Made by a program: the position numbers and the translations under genes. This document shows, one piece after another, positions 53,287 to 61,740 of a stretch of DNA of 64,000 nt. The stretch lies in contig NC_012029.1 in the NCBI RefSeq assembly GCF_000022205.1, positions 372,001 through 436,000 on the forward strand. Direction: 5' to 3'. The DNA is from Halorubrum lacusprofundi ATCC 49239 (GTDB lineage: Archaea; Halobacteriota; Halobacteria; Halobacteriales; Haloferacaceae). Under the pieces are notes generated by a model. That model was not told the origin of the DNA, made no database searches, and worked only from the letters and a program-made list of their open reading frames with translations. The stretch's first letter is position 1. Each line of letters begins with the position of its first letter.

Positions 53287-53470
53287 TTATAAACGGCTGA
53301 CGGTGACTCCGCAGTGAAGGTATCGAGAGCCCCAGTCGATCGCCGATACGTTGTTGTCAGCGGACCGACCATGAACATCTCCAAAGCCCCAGCCGCGACG
53401 ACCTCGCGTGTGCTCTTCGCGCCCGATGGGCGCTCACAGGCGCGCGCGCCGACCGCATTTCGATTTATAA
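53287..53470 (+). repeat. Dispersed SKAPA-type structured element, tandem pair
   Basis: TTATAA at 53287 is followed exactly 27 nt later by GTG (53314) and a core copy with TCGAGAGCCCCAGTCG. A second core starts with ATG at 53371, exactly 57 bp on (TCCAAAGCCCCAGCCG); its TATA position reads CGATAC. Then GCGCCC-GAT-GGGCGC (53419-53433) forms a perfect hairpin inside a partial outer stem (53405-53412 with 53435-53444). A final TTATAA is at 53465-53470. This fills most of the 315-bp gap between the CNNM and DUF5781 genes. Confidence 0.75.
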
Positions 53471-53544
53471 GCGGCCGTCGCGGTCTGTCGACTCCGTCGT
53501 TCATCGACACGATCCGAAACCGGCTCTCAGCGCGTTTTTGACTT

Positions 53545-54276
53545 TTAAACCGCGTACGCGCGGGCGGCCGCGACGAGCGCCTTCCGGTAGTCGCTCTCGG
53601 AGGGGTCGGGGCCGAGCGCGAGGAACCGCTCCTTGAACGCGTCGACGTCGACGGCGTCGGTGTCGCTGCCGGCCGCACGCGCGAGGTCGTAGATACGGTG
53701 GTTCGGGCCGGCGATGTCGTGGCGCTCGACGAGGGCGAGCGCGAATGCGGCGTTGACCGCGGTGATCTCTGGGTCCGCGCCGGCCGTGACCGGCGGGGCG
53801 CCGTCCCGGGAGACCTCGGGGCGGTCGGCGACGGCGGCCGCGAGGGTCGATTCGAGGAAGCCGAGGAGCTTGTCTGCAGGCGCGACCGAGAGCGTGATGT
53901 CGTCGGCGTAGATATCCTTCATGTGGTTCGCGATCTGGTAACAGTGCGCGAGCTTGCGGCGCTCCACCGTCTCGCCGGAGAGCCCGAGGTACAGCGCCTC
54001 CTCGGTCGACTGGACGTGAGAGGCGTGCCCCTCCTCGTAGCGGGCCATGTGCGACAGCTCGTGGACGGCGAGCTCGCGGGCCATCGCGCTGGTGGCGGCG
54101 CGCTTCGAGACGTTCAGGACGTGGTAGCCGTCGTAGTGGCCGGCCCACGTCCGCTCGTCGGGGTCCTCGCGCACTTTCACGTGAACCGGGTCGTCGAGGG
54201 ACCACTCGGTCTCGAACAGGTCGGCGGCGCCGAGAAACGGGTCGGGGGGGACATCCCCCTGCACGCGGAGATCCAT
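53545..54276 (-). CDS. DUF5781 protein with HExxH motif
   Basis: A 243-residue soluble protein. The middle has AVHELSHMARYEEGHASHVQS: an HExxH-like zinc site (HELSH) with further histidines close by, as in small metallopeptidases. Other conserved parts are RVQGDVPPDPFLGAADLFETEW and HCYQIANHMKDIYADDITLSV. As I recall, haloarchaeal proteins of this form are called DUF5781; activity is untested as far as I know. ATG at 54276 chosen over GTG at 54291. Confidence 0.78.
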   Translation of the reverse strand: MDLRVQGDVPPDPFLGAADLFETEWSLDDPVHVKVREDPDERTWAGHYDGYHVLNVSKRAATSAMARELAVHELSHMARYEEGHASHVQSTEEALYLGLSGETVERRKLAHCYQIANHMKDIYADDITLSVAPADKLLGFLESTLAAAVADRPEVSRDGAPPVTAGADPEITAVNAAFALALVERHDIAGPNHRIYDLARAAGSDTDAVDVDAFKERFLALGPDPSESDYRKALVAAARAYAV

Positions 54277-54357
54277 GCGTATAGTTCTCACGGGAGCGTC
54301 GGGTAAGTCTCTTGCGTCCGTCGAAGGCTTTTGTTGCCGCGCGTCGAACGCCGAACC

Positions 54358-55587
54358 ATGGAGACACGCGTTTACGCGGCCTACGACGATGGGCTCCGGA
54401 TCGTCGACCCCGAGACGGGGACGGTCTCACACCGGCTGGCGGACCGCGCGGTCGAGTGTCTCTCGGTCGTTTCGGGTGGCACCGAGTCCGGTGGGACGGG
54501 CGGCGACGGCGAGTGTATCGACGGCGACGGGAGTGGGGGAGACGGGAGTGGGGGAGACGAGAGCAGGGGAGACGAGAGCAGGGGAGACGGGTCCAAGAGA
54601 GACCGGTCCGCCGGGGCCCGCGTGCTCGCCGGGACGTTCGACGCGGGGCTGTTCCGCTCGACCGACGGCGGAGGGTCCTTCGAGCGCGTCGCCACCGAGA
54701 GCCTCGGTCCGGGCGGGTCCGGATCCGAGGCGGTCACCGCGGTCGCGACGAGCCCGCACGACCCCGAGGTCGTCTGGATCGGAACGGAACCCTCGCGGGT
54801 GTATCGGTCGACGGACGGCGGCGAGACCGTCGAGCGAATCGGGGGGCTGACCGAGGTCCCCTCCGCGTCCGAGTGGTCGTTCCCGCCTCGACCCGACACC
54901 CACCACGTCCGGTGGATCGAGCCGTGTCCGGCCGACCCGGAGCGGTGGTTCGTGGGCGTGGAGGCCGGGGCGCTGGTCGTGACGCCGGACGGCGGGGAAA
55001 CGTGGGTCGACCGACCCGAGGGCTCACGTCGGGACAACCACGCGCTCGCGACCCACCCGGACGCGCCGAATCTGGTGTACGCGGCCGCGGGCGACGGATT
55101 CGCGGAGAGCGGCGACCGCGGCGACTCGTGGCGGGTCGTCGACCGCGGGCTCGATCACGGGTACGTCTGGGGGCTCGCGGTCGACCCCGGCGACCCGGAG
55201 ACGGCGCTCGTGAGCGCGGCCTCGGGAGCGGGTGCGGCGCACAGCCGCGGCGAGGCGTACCTCTACCGACGATCTGTGGGTGGAGACAGTCGGAGAGACG
55301 ATCGGGGGGATGATCGGGAAAATGGCCGAGGAGATGATCGGGGAGACGGAGGGAATGGCCGGAGCGCCGCGTCCGACTCGGGCCCCCGCTTCGAACGCCT
55401 CGACGACCGGGGGATCCCGACCGGCGAGGGAACGTACCGGGCGGTCCTCGCGAGCGGGCGGGCGGACGGGACGATGTGGGCGGTGCACAACGAGGGGCTC
55501 TACCGGACCCGCGACGCCGGCGAGTCGTTCGAGCGGGTTCCCGCGGACCTGCCCGCCTCGCCCGCGCGGGCGCTCGCGATCGAGTAG
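54358..55587 (+). CDS. BNR/YVTN-repeat beta-propeller protein
   Basis: A 409-residue protein of the sialidase-like BNR repeat class. Repeats of the form SxDGGxSWxx occur as FRSTDGGGSFERV, YRSTDGGETVERI, VVTPDGGETWVDR, ESGDRGDSWRVV and YRTRDAGESFERVP, so a six- or seven-bladed propeller is likely. No signal peptide, so cytoplasmic. Two repetitive inserts interrupt it: Gly/Asp/Ser near residues 45-85 and an Arg/Asp/Gly stretch near 310-340. Ligand unknown. ATG at 54358 chosen. Confidence 0.8.
   Translation: METRVYAAYDDGLRIVDPETGTVSHRLADRAVECLSVVSGGTESGGTGGDGECIDGDGSGGDGSGGDESRGDESRGDGSKRDRSAGARVLAGTFDAGLFRSTDGGGSFERVATESLGPGGSGSEAVTAVATSPHDPEVVWIGTEPSRVYRSTDGGETVERIGGLTEVPSASEWSFPPRPDTHHVRWIEPCPADPERWFVGVEAGALVVTPDGGETWVDRPEGSRRDNHALATHPDAPNLVYAAAGDGFAESGDRGDSWRVVDRGLDHGYVWGLAVDPGDPETALVSAASGAGAAHSRGEAYLYRRSVGGDSRRDDRGDDRENGRGDDRGDGGNGRSAASDSGPRFERLDDRGIPTGEGTYRAVLASGRADGTMWAVHNEGLYRTRDAGESFERVPADLPASPARALAIE
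54529..54603. repeat. 15-bp tandem repeats in the BNR protein gene
   Basis: Five units of 15 bp: two GGGAGTGGGGGAGAC, two GAGAGCAGGGGAGAC and one more diverged. They add five-residue units (GSGGD, ESRGD) in frame. The DNA identity within pairs suggests recent slippage. Confidence 0.88.
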
Positions 55588-55670
55588 AACACGAAGAACA
55601 CGAAGAACACGAAAACGAAAACGAATCGGCGGATCGAATCGGAACGAACCGGAGCGGTCCGGCTCCGGGA

Positions 55671-56396
55671 CTACTCGCGGACGGCGCCGACGACGAGGTA
55701 GACGATCGGGGTGTCGAGGACGGCGATCGCGAGTTTGAGGAGGTACTGGCCGAGGCCGAGCGCGAGGAGGACGCTCGCCGGGAGCGGGTCCCCGGAGCCG
55801 AGCACGAGGGGGGCGGCGTAGAACGCGACGCCGACGAAGATCGCGGTGTCGATGGCCTGACTGCTGGCGGTCGACGCGATGTTGCGCAGCCACAGCATGC
55901 CGCGGCCGGTGCGGTCGCGGATCGCGTGGAAGACGACCACGTCCCAGTTCTGGCTCACGACGTACGCGAGCAGGCTCCCGGCGACGACGTTGGCCGCGGG
56001 GCCGAGCGCGGTGTCGAAGGCGGCCGCGATCTCGGGGTCGATCCCGGGCGCGGCGAGGGTGGACCAGACGAGCGCGAGCACGAGGAAGTTCGCGAGGAAG
56101 GCGACGTTGACGACCACCTGCGTGGCGCGGCGGCCGTACAGCTCGGCGTAGCAGTCGGACGCGAGGAACGTGAGCGCGTACGCGAGCGCGGCGCCCGGCA
56201 GCGTGATCTCGGGGCCGACCACTGGGAGCGCGAACGGGAGCGGGAGGGCGATCACCTTCGCGGCGGTGAGCTGTGCGGTGGCGAGCGCGACGACGAACAG
56301 GGTGATCAGCCCGACCGCGGCCACCGCGGAGCGGTCGAGCGGGTCGGCCGCGAACGGCCCCTCGCCGCCGGCGGCCCGAGCCGTCCCCTCACTCAT
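55671..56396 (-). CDS. Queuosine precursor transporter-like protein (YhhQ/VUT family)
   Basis: A 241-residue membrane protein with six or more spans. The family is recognised by LTAAKVIALPL, FLASDCYAELYGRRATQVVV and LRNIASTASSQAIDTAIFVGVAF. Bacterial members import queuosine precursors; in archaea the likely use is salvage of 7-deazaguanine bases for archaeosine in tRNA. It overlaps the upstream CopG-type regulator by 8 bp. Start MSEGTARAAGGEGP lies inside the end of that gene. Confidence 0.88.
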   Translation of the reverse strand: MSEGTARAAGGEGPFAADPLDRSAVAAVGLITLFVVALATAQLTAAKVIALPLPFALPVVGPEITLPGAALAYALTFLASDCYAELYGRRATQVVVNVAFLANFLVLALVWSTLAAPGIDPEIAAAFDTALGPAANVVAGSLLAYVVSQNWDVVVFHAIRDRTGRGMLWLRNIASTASSQAIDTAIFVGVAFYAAPLVLGSGDPLPASVLLALGLGQYLLKLAIAVLDTPIVYLVVGAVRE

Positions 56397-56622
56397 CGTC
56401 GCCTCCGGCGGGGTCGTCGCGGTCGGTGGCGTCGGCGGCGCCCTCGGCCGCCTCGTCGGCGAGTCGGTCGTGGCGCGCGTCGATCTCGTCGAGCACGTCG
56501 AGGGTCTTGCGGATCGACGCGCGGACGGCGTCGCTGCGGTTCACGAACTTTCCGTCGTCGCCGACGTGGCCGTCGAGGTCGTCGAGCAGTTCGCCCGGGA
56601 TCTCGACGCTGATCTTTGGCAT
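56389..56622 (-). CDS. Ribbon-helix-helix (CopG/NikR-like) DNA-binding protein
   Basis: A 77-residue protein with the RHH fold: MPKISVEIPGELLDDLDGHV, then GKFVNRSDAVRASIRKTLDVLDEI. The rest is an acidic tail. It would bind DNA as a dimer. It overlaps the transporter gene by 8 bp and so is co-translated, which suggests that it may regulate that operon. No metal-binding domain as in NikR. Confidence 0.85.
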   Translation of the reverse strand: MPKISVEIPGELLDDLDGHVGDDGKFVNRSDAVRASIRKTLDVLDEIDARHDRLADEAAEGAADATDRDDPAGGDDE

Positions 56623-57170
56623 ACCGCTCCGTCTCCGGCGCGGACGTATGAGTGTTAGTATCCGAGTATTCGTCAGGGAGTATTGCAGTCACCCCCGATC
56701 CGACCGGACCCGACACGCGGGCCGCGTTCGCGGCGTGTGCCTCTGCGGGTCTCGGTGTCGATCGCGGGCGGGCGACCGGGGGAGTCGCCGTCGACGCCCG
56801 GAACGCGCAGCAAATTCGCGCGGTTCCGGCGTCGAAAGGGAGCGTGTGGCGCGGCCGGACGCGACCCCCTACCCGAGGCGGTGGCGCGTCCGGGCGCACC
56901 CGGGAGTATCTACGTCCCCGACCGCCCTAAATACCCGGCGGCTGGGCGGTGTCGACGCACAGGGAGGTTCCCAGTCCCCACTGCGCGCAAGCATCGCCGA
57001 CGCGGATTCGCGGCGATCCGGCATTTGTTCGGGGTCGATCGCGGTCACAGCCCGTTCGATCGCGAGCCTTTATACCACGATCCGCTGTCCGGTAATCCCG
57101 GCTTAAACAGAGATCGTCCGCCTCAGGCCTTCTCGCGTGGTTGTTACGGGTTAACACACGATGAATACCC
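56623..57170. other. Long intergenic region before the S-layer gene
   Basis: About 550 bp with several short open frames of poor composition (Arg/Pro-rich), none convincing. The last part is AT-richer and runs into the S-layer promoter. No RNA gene or repeat was recognised. Confidence 0.45.
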
Positions 57171-57177
57171 CACAAAG

Positions 57178-57187
57178 CATTTATATT
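57178..57187 (+). promoter_or_regulatory. TATA box of the S-layer transcript
   Basis: CATTTATATT is the strongest TATA-like box here. The predicted start near 57208-57212 gives a leader of about 145 nt before the S-layer ATG and about 13 nt before an upstream ORF. Confidence 0.6.
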
Positions 57188-57222
57188 GACCGCTGTATGT
57201 TTCGCTTGCAACCCCTACCCAA

Positions 57223-57357
57223 ATGACTGCAGTACTAAGTACCGAGAACCGAGTCCGGTCGCAATTTGATGATGATGTTGGCGGCGACGAAGATCGGGCG
57301 TGGATCGAAGGTGACGGGAAAGCTGCTGTGGTCGATGCGAAACACAACACACAATGA
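57223..57357 (+). CDS. 44-residue upstream ORF overlapping the S-layer start
   Basis: An open frame from ATG 57223 encodes 44 residues beginning MTAVLSTENRVRSQFDDDVG and ending VVDAKHNTQ. It has about ten acidic and five basic residues, like haloarchaeal proteins. Its TGA (57355-57357) overlaps the S-layer ATG (57354-57356) in an ATGA junction, the arrangement used for translational coupling. No Shine-Dalgarno site is visible before either start. It may be a leader peptide or a chance frame. Confidence 0.5.
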   Translation: MTAVLSTENRVRSQFDDDVGGDEDRAWIEGDGKAAVVDAKHNTQ

Positions 57358-60300
57358 CAAACGACAATAATACACGTAAGAAGGCCAGTGCGGTCTTCTT
57401 CGCGGCGATCATGGTCGTCTCCATGGTCGCAATTGGTTTCGCTGCTGCTCCGGCAGCAGCCGACCTTGATGGTACAAACAGTACCATCGACTCTGCGGCC
57501 GCCGAACCCGTGACGGCTGGGTTCGACTCGTCAGAGCAGGACGTACAGGTAAAGGTTACAATTAGCGACAATGCCAGCGACAACGTGACTGTCGACCTCT
57601 CTGAGGCGGCAGACGTGGAAGCTGTTCCGTCGCTACAGGACGTAACCATCTCCCCCAGTACGACTGGTAATGTTAACCTCCTCGGCTCGGAGTTTGACGA
57701 GAGCACGAACGTTCTCGAGTTCCAAGTCAAAGGTACCACCGCAGGAGACGACGTCGCAACAGTCACTGCCTCCTTCGAGCACGACCTCAGCAATGTTGAA
57801 GGTCCCGCCGGTACTACAAACCGGCTGAGCTACAGCGTTGGTGCAGGCACTGAAACGGATTCCACGATTGCTAACTTCGAGGTTTACTCCGCTGAGGATG
57901 TCAGCCTTGACGCACCGCTCACCGAAGACAATGTGAACTCCGCGGATTTCACAGTCTCGCACCCGGCTAACACTCCGGTCGCCGGTGATGAAGTTTCACT
58001 CTTCATCACTGGAAACGATAATTCGACTGTTGTCGATCCCACTTCGGCTACCACAGACGCAGACCCCACAACCTTCACGGGTGTCAATCTGGACAGTCAG
58101 GGAATCGCTTCCGGTGCTGGCGACGAGATCCAGTTCCATGCTGTGTTGGCGGCTGACGCCGACAACGGTACGAGCGGATTCGAGGCCAGCTTAAATAACG
58201 TTCAGGCTGATGGTACCGCCACTGTCGATGATTCTGATGCGGATATCATCACCGATAGTGATTGGGACGGTTCGCAGCTCTGGGAAGGTCAGACAGTTAC
58301 TGTTGACCTTAGTGGCAGCAATGTTGCTCCCGGTGACGAGGTCACCGTGCGAGAGGTCACTAACCGCAATGGTAACGGGTACGCGACCAACACGCGACTA
58401 GCCCGCTCCCTCACCGTTAGCGGTGATCGGACGATCTCCATCGAAACGGATCGTCTCCGTGGTGAAGCCGAATACGTCCTTCGGACGTCTAACGGGCTCC
58501 TAGCAGCCGGAACGGCCGGCGCTGGTACTGACGGAGAGTTCAGGATGGTTCTTGGTGTATCCGACATCGCTGAGGCGCAAGTTCTCACGCAGGACCTCTC
58601 GGCAGAGTTTGCTGAGGATGAAGCGAACAACGACGAGAAGATCGACGTCGACGTTGCATCGCTGCGTAGCGAATTCGACGTTGAAGTGAGCGGCGACCTT
58701 GACGACAGCGAGCTCTCCGAAGAAGAACTCGAGAACATCTTCGACGACGAGAGCGCAACCGGCCTCGACGACGGCGACGATGACACGGTGCTCATCGAGG
58801 ACGTCCAGGACGGCGAAGCCTTCGTTGCGAACTTCACTGATGTTGACGGCGGCAACTACTCCTTCGACTTCGACGTCGAGGACACTACGGCCTCCGACAC
58901 CGACTCGATCGAAGTGACCGAGCTCGGCGAGGGTGAACTCACCCTTGGTGGCGAGAGCATCGTCACCGAACAGCAGGGTGACGTCGCGAACATCACCGTC
59001 ACCTTTGACGGTACCGCTGAAACTGGTACGCTCCTCGTCGGCGACGAAGACGATGTTGGCTACCAGGGTAACATCACGATTGACTCGAACGGCGAAGACG
59101 AAGTGAACGTCCTGTTCAACAGCTACGCCGCGGGTAGCTCCGGTAACGGGACGGTCTTTGAGCTCGCGAACCCGGACGACACGGACGCTGAGCTCGACAA
59201 CTTCCAGCAGAACCAGATTTCCGACGTCCTCTCCGATGGCGACTACACGCTCTCGGTGAGTACGTCGAGCGACTACGACGATACGCTGGACGATCCCGAC
59301 ACGATCGGGACGCTCGTGCTCGAACAGCGCGCGACGACGAACCAGCAGATCTGGACGACCTCTGAAGGCACCGTCACTGACATCGTCGACGCAGCAGATG
59401 CCGACGATGAGGACGGGCTCGAAGAGCTGAACTCCCAGATTGAGGGTGACAACGTGACCCAGGCGAGCACGATCGCCGAGGGCGACTACGTCATCCACCA
59501 GATCGAGGCGTCCGGCCTGTCCGGCCTCCTCGCGCAGTACGACGACGACCCGACCACCGCGCTTAACGATGCAGTGACCGACACCGGCGCGGGTATCGGC
59601 ACTGCAGTGACCGACACCGGCGCGGGTATCGGCACCAACGACGGTGCGCTCAGCCTGCGTGTCCGTCAGACTCAGGCCTCGACGACCGCCAACCAGGATC
59701 CCGCTGAACTGCAGAGCAACATCCTGGGTAACATGACGGTCTTCGCAGACGAGGAGACGAACAACTACTACGTCGTCTACGACCTCGACGACACGTCGGC
59801 TGAGGATGGCGAAGCGTTCGACGCACGCTTCCGCGTGCAGGACGATCGCCTCCTCAACCCGTCTGACTCGGACCGTGACGCTCTCTCGACGAACGAGCTC
59901 ACCAACGAGTACTACCAGAGCGTGACCGCTTCCTTCGACGTGGCAGAGCGTGAATTCGAGTTCGACCAGGACCCTTACAACGTGACGAACGCTGAGGGTC
60001 AGGCCGTCTCGGGCACCTCGAACGTTGCGCCCGGTACTGAAGTGAACGTCCGCCTCCGCTCGGCGTCTGGTACGAGTCCCTCGTTCATCGAGACGAGCGA
60101 GGGCGTGCGTGTCAACGCTGACGGCACGTGGATGACTGAATTCGACTTCAGTGACACCTCGGTCGGTGACGAGTACACGTTCACGGTCCGGCAGACGGGC
60201 CTTGACGAGAACCCGTCCGTCGACGGTACGGTCATCGAAGCAGTCGATGACGGTACCGACGATGGTGACGACGGCAACGTGACCGACGGTGACGACGGTG

Positions 60301-60545
60301 ACGACGGTAACGTTACCGACGGTGACGATGGTGACGACGGCAACGTCACTGACGGTGACGACGGCACCGACGATGGTGACGACGGAACCGACGACGGTGA
60401 CGACGGCTCCGACGATGGATCCGACGGCTCCGACGGCGGTGACGACGGCGGCGACTCCGAAGACGGCACGCCCGGCTTCGGTGCGCTCGTCGCTCTCGTC
60501 GCCCTCATCGCGGCTGCGCTCCTCGCGACGCGGCGTAACGAGTAA
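57354..60545 (+). CDS. csg: S-layer glycoprotein
   Basis: A 1063-residue cell-surface glycoprotein forming the S-layer. The signal is KKASAVFFAAIMVVSMVAIG...APAAADL. The mature part is very acidic and beta-rich with many NxS/T glycosylation sites (NSTIDS, NVTVDLS, NGTSG, NITVTF). Near the C-terminus is a long Asp/Gly/Thr-rich spacer made of DDGDDGNVTDG repeats, a likely O-glycosylated stalk, then GTPGFGALVALVALIAAALL and an RRNE end: the PGF-CTERM signal for archaeosortase and lipid attachment. Base composition is less GC-rich than its neighbours, fitting a highly expressed gene. Confidence 0.95.
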   Translation: MTNDNNTRKKASAVFFAAIMVVSMVAIGFAAAPAAADLDGTNSTIDSAAAEPVTAGFDSSEQDVQVKVTISDNASDNVTVDLSEAADVEAVPSLQDVTISPSTTGNVNLLGSEFDESTNVLEFQVKGTTAGDDVATVTASFEHDLSNVEGPAGTTNRLSYSVGAGTETDSTIANFEVYSAEDVSLDAPLTEDNVNSADFTVSHPANTPVAGDEVSLFITGNDNSTVVDPTSATTDADPTTFTGVNLDSQGIASGAGDEIQFHAVLAADADNGTSGFEASLNNVQADGTATVDDSDADIITDSDWDGSQLWEGQTVTVDLSGSNVAPGDEVTVREVTNRNGNGYATNTRLARSLTVSGDRTISIETDRLRGEAEYVLRTSNGLLAAGTAGAGTDGEFRMVLGVSDIAEAQVLTQDLSAEFAEDEANNDEKIDVDVASLRSEFDVEVSGDLDDSELSEEELENIFDDESATGLDDGDDDTVLIEDVQDGEAFVANFTDVDGGNYSFDFDVEDTTASDTDSIEVTELGEGELTLGGESIVTEQQGDVANITVTFDGTAETGTLLVGDEDDVGYQGNITIDSNGEDEVNVLFNSYAAGSSGNGTVFELANPDDTDAELDNFQQNQISDVLSDGDYTLSVSTSSDYDDTLDDPDTIGTLVLEQRATTNQQIWTTSEGTVTDIVDAADADDEDGLEELNSQIEGDNVTQASTIAEGDYVIHQIEASGLSGLLAQYDDDPTTALNDAVTDTGAGIGTAVTDTGAGIGTNDGALSLRVRQTQASTTANQDPAELQSNILGNMTVFADEETNNYYVVYDLDDTSAEDGEAFDARFRVQDDRLLNPSDSDRDALSTNELTNEYYQSVTASFDVAEREFEFDQDPYNVTNAEGQAVSGTSNVAPGTEVNVRLRSASGTSPSFIETSEGVRVNADGTWMTEFDFSDTSVGDEYTFTVRQTGLDENPSVDGTVIEAVDDGTDDGDDGNVTDGDDGDDGNVTDGDDGDDGNVTDGDDGTDDGDDGTDDGDDGSDDGSDGSDGGDDGGDSEDGTPGFGALVALVALIAAALLATRRNE
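59571..59636. repeat. 33-bp tandem duplication in the S-layer gene
   Basis: Two 33-bp units starting at 59571 and 59604, identical except for the last base, encode AVTDTGAGIGT twice in frame. A recent duplication in a surface-exposed protein. Confidence 0.9.
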
Positions 60546-60578
60546 CGCACCTGCGACGCTTCACACTCGCTAACCACC

Positions 60579-60613
60579 GGCCCTCACGGGCCGACTCCTT
60601 GCGGTTTTTCTTT
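60579..60613 (+). terminator. Hairpin and T-run terminator after the S-layer gene
   Basis: GGCCC-TCAC-GGGCC forms a 5-bp GC hairpin, followed 12 nt later by GGTTTTTCTTTAT. The T tract alone would suffice for archaeal termination. The 400 bp that follow, up to L15e, contain no convincing gene. Confidence 0.6.
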
Positions 60614-61017
60614 ATGACGCTCCGCCTCGACCGGTGAGCGACGGCGCCGCGCAGCGCCGCCCGCACGACGCGGTGTCGGGCTCGGGATCGAGACCCGACT
60701 CGCGACGCTCGCCGCGATCACGGACTCGACGACGACGACGACACGATCGAGTCGATCTCGCGAGCACTTCGGCGTCGACGACGTCGCCGACACCCGACCC
60801 TGACCGATCGCCGAGTGCCACCATTCCCCACGCGACCGCCGTTGCGAAGCGGTTAAGGGCGAACCGCGGGAAATACGGGTAACTCGCTGGTGCGGACACA
60901 GCGGGCACTCGCCGCCGGAGCCGGCTTCGACGCCGCGATGGCCGTCGACGCCGCGCCCCGGGACGAGACGACATGTGGCCGCTTCGCGGCTGAATCGCAA
61001 CCGTCCGCGGACAACAT

Positions 61018-61608
61018 ATGGCACGAAGTTTCTACTCGCACATCAAGGAGGCGTGGCGGTCCCCCAAGGAGGGGAAACTCGCAGAGCTACAGTGGCAGCG
61101 CAAACAGGAGTGGCGCGACGAGGGCGCCATCGAGCGCATCGAGCGCCCCACCCGCCTGGACAAGGCCCGCGAGCTGGGCTACAAGGCGAAGCAGGGCGTC
61201 GTCGTCGCCCGCGTGAGCGTCCGCAAGGGCGGCTCGCGCAAGCAGCGACACAAGGCCGGCCGCCGCTCGAAGCGGCAGGGTGTCAACCGGCTCTCGCGCC
61301 GCAAGTCGATCCAGCGCATCTCGGAGGAGCGCGCCTCGCGCAAGTACCGGAACCTCCGCGTGCTCAACTCCTACTGGGTCGGTGAGGACGGCTCCCAGAA
61401 GTGGCACGAAGTGATCCTGGTGGACCCGAACCACCCCGCGATCGAGAACGACGGCGATCTCGGCTGGATCGCCTCGGACGACCACAAGGGGCGCGCGTTC
61501 CGCGGGCTCACCTCCGCCGGCACCAAGGGTCGCGGCCAGCGCACGCGCGGCACGGGTACGGAGAAGACCCGCCCGAGCGTCACCGGCAACGACCGGCAGG
61601 GCAAGTAA
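61018..61608 (+). CDS. rpl15e: 50S ribosomal protein L15e
   Basis: A 196-residue ribosomal protein, MARSFYSHIKEAWRSPKEGK, with GVVVARVSVRKGGSRKQRHKAGRRSKRQGVNRL-type basic core and a C-terminus rich in Gly, Thr and Lys (GTKGRGQRTRGTGTEKTRPS). Length and motifs match archaeal L15e. The start ATG follows ACAACAT. Monocistronic here. Confidence 0.96.
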   Translation: MARSFYSHIKEAWRSPKEGKLAELQWQRKQEWRDEGAIERIERPTRLDKARELGYKAKQGVVVARVSVRKGGSRKQRHKAGRRSKRQGVNRLSRRKSIQRISEERASRKYRNLRVLNSYWVGEDGSQKWHEVILVDPNHPAIENDGDLGWIASDDHKGRAFRGLTSAGTKGRGQRTRGTGTEKTRPSVTGNDRQGK

Positions 61609-61740
61609 GCCCGCTGCGGTTCCGACCGACTTCTCTTCGTGTATCAGTCGCGTAGTGGCGACGTCGATGTCGTCGAAGCGATCCCCGGCTGTGGTGAGCG
61701 AGTGACGAGCGCTGCGGCTGTCGTGATCGACAACCCCGCG

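Noticed and set aside
56652-57189. Several 60-170 residue frames upstream of the S-layer gene
   Set aside because: They overlap each other on both strands, are Arg/Pro/Gly-rich and lack promoters or motifs.
60584-61017. Frames on both strands between the S-layer and L15e genes
   Set aside because: Composition is Arg/Ser-rich on both strands with no motif; treated as intergenic.
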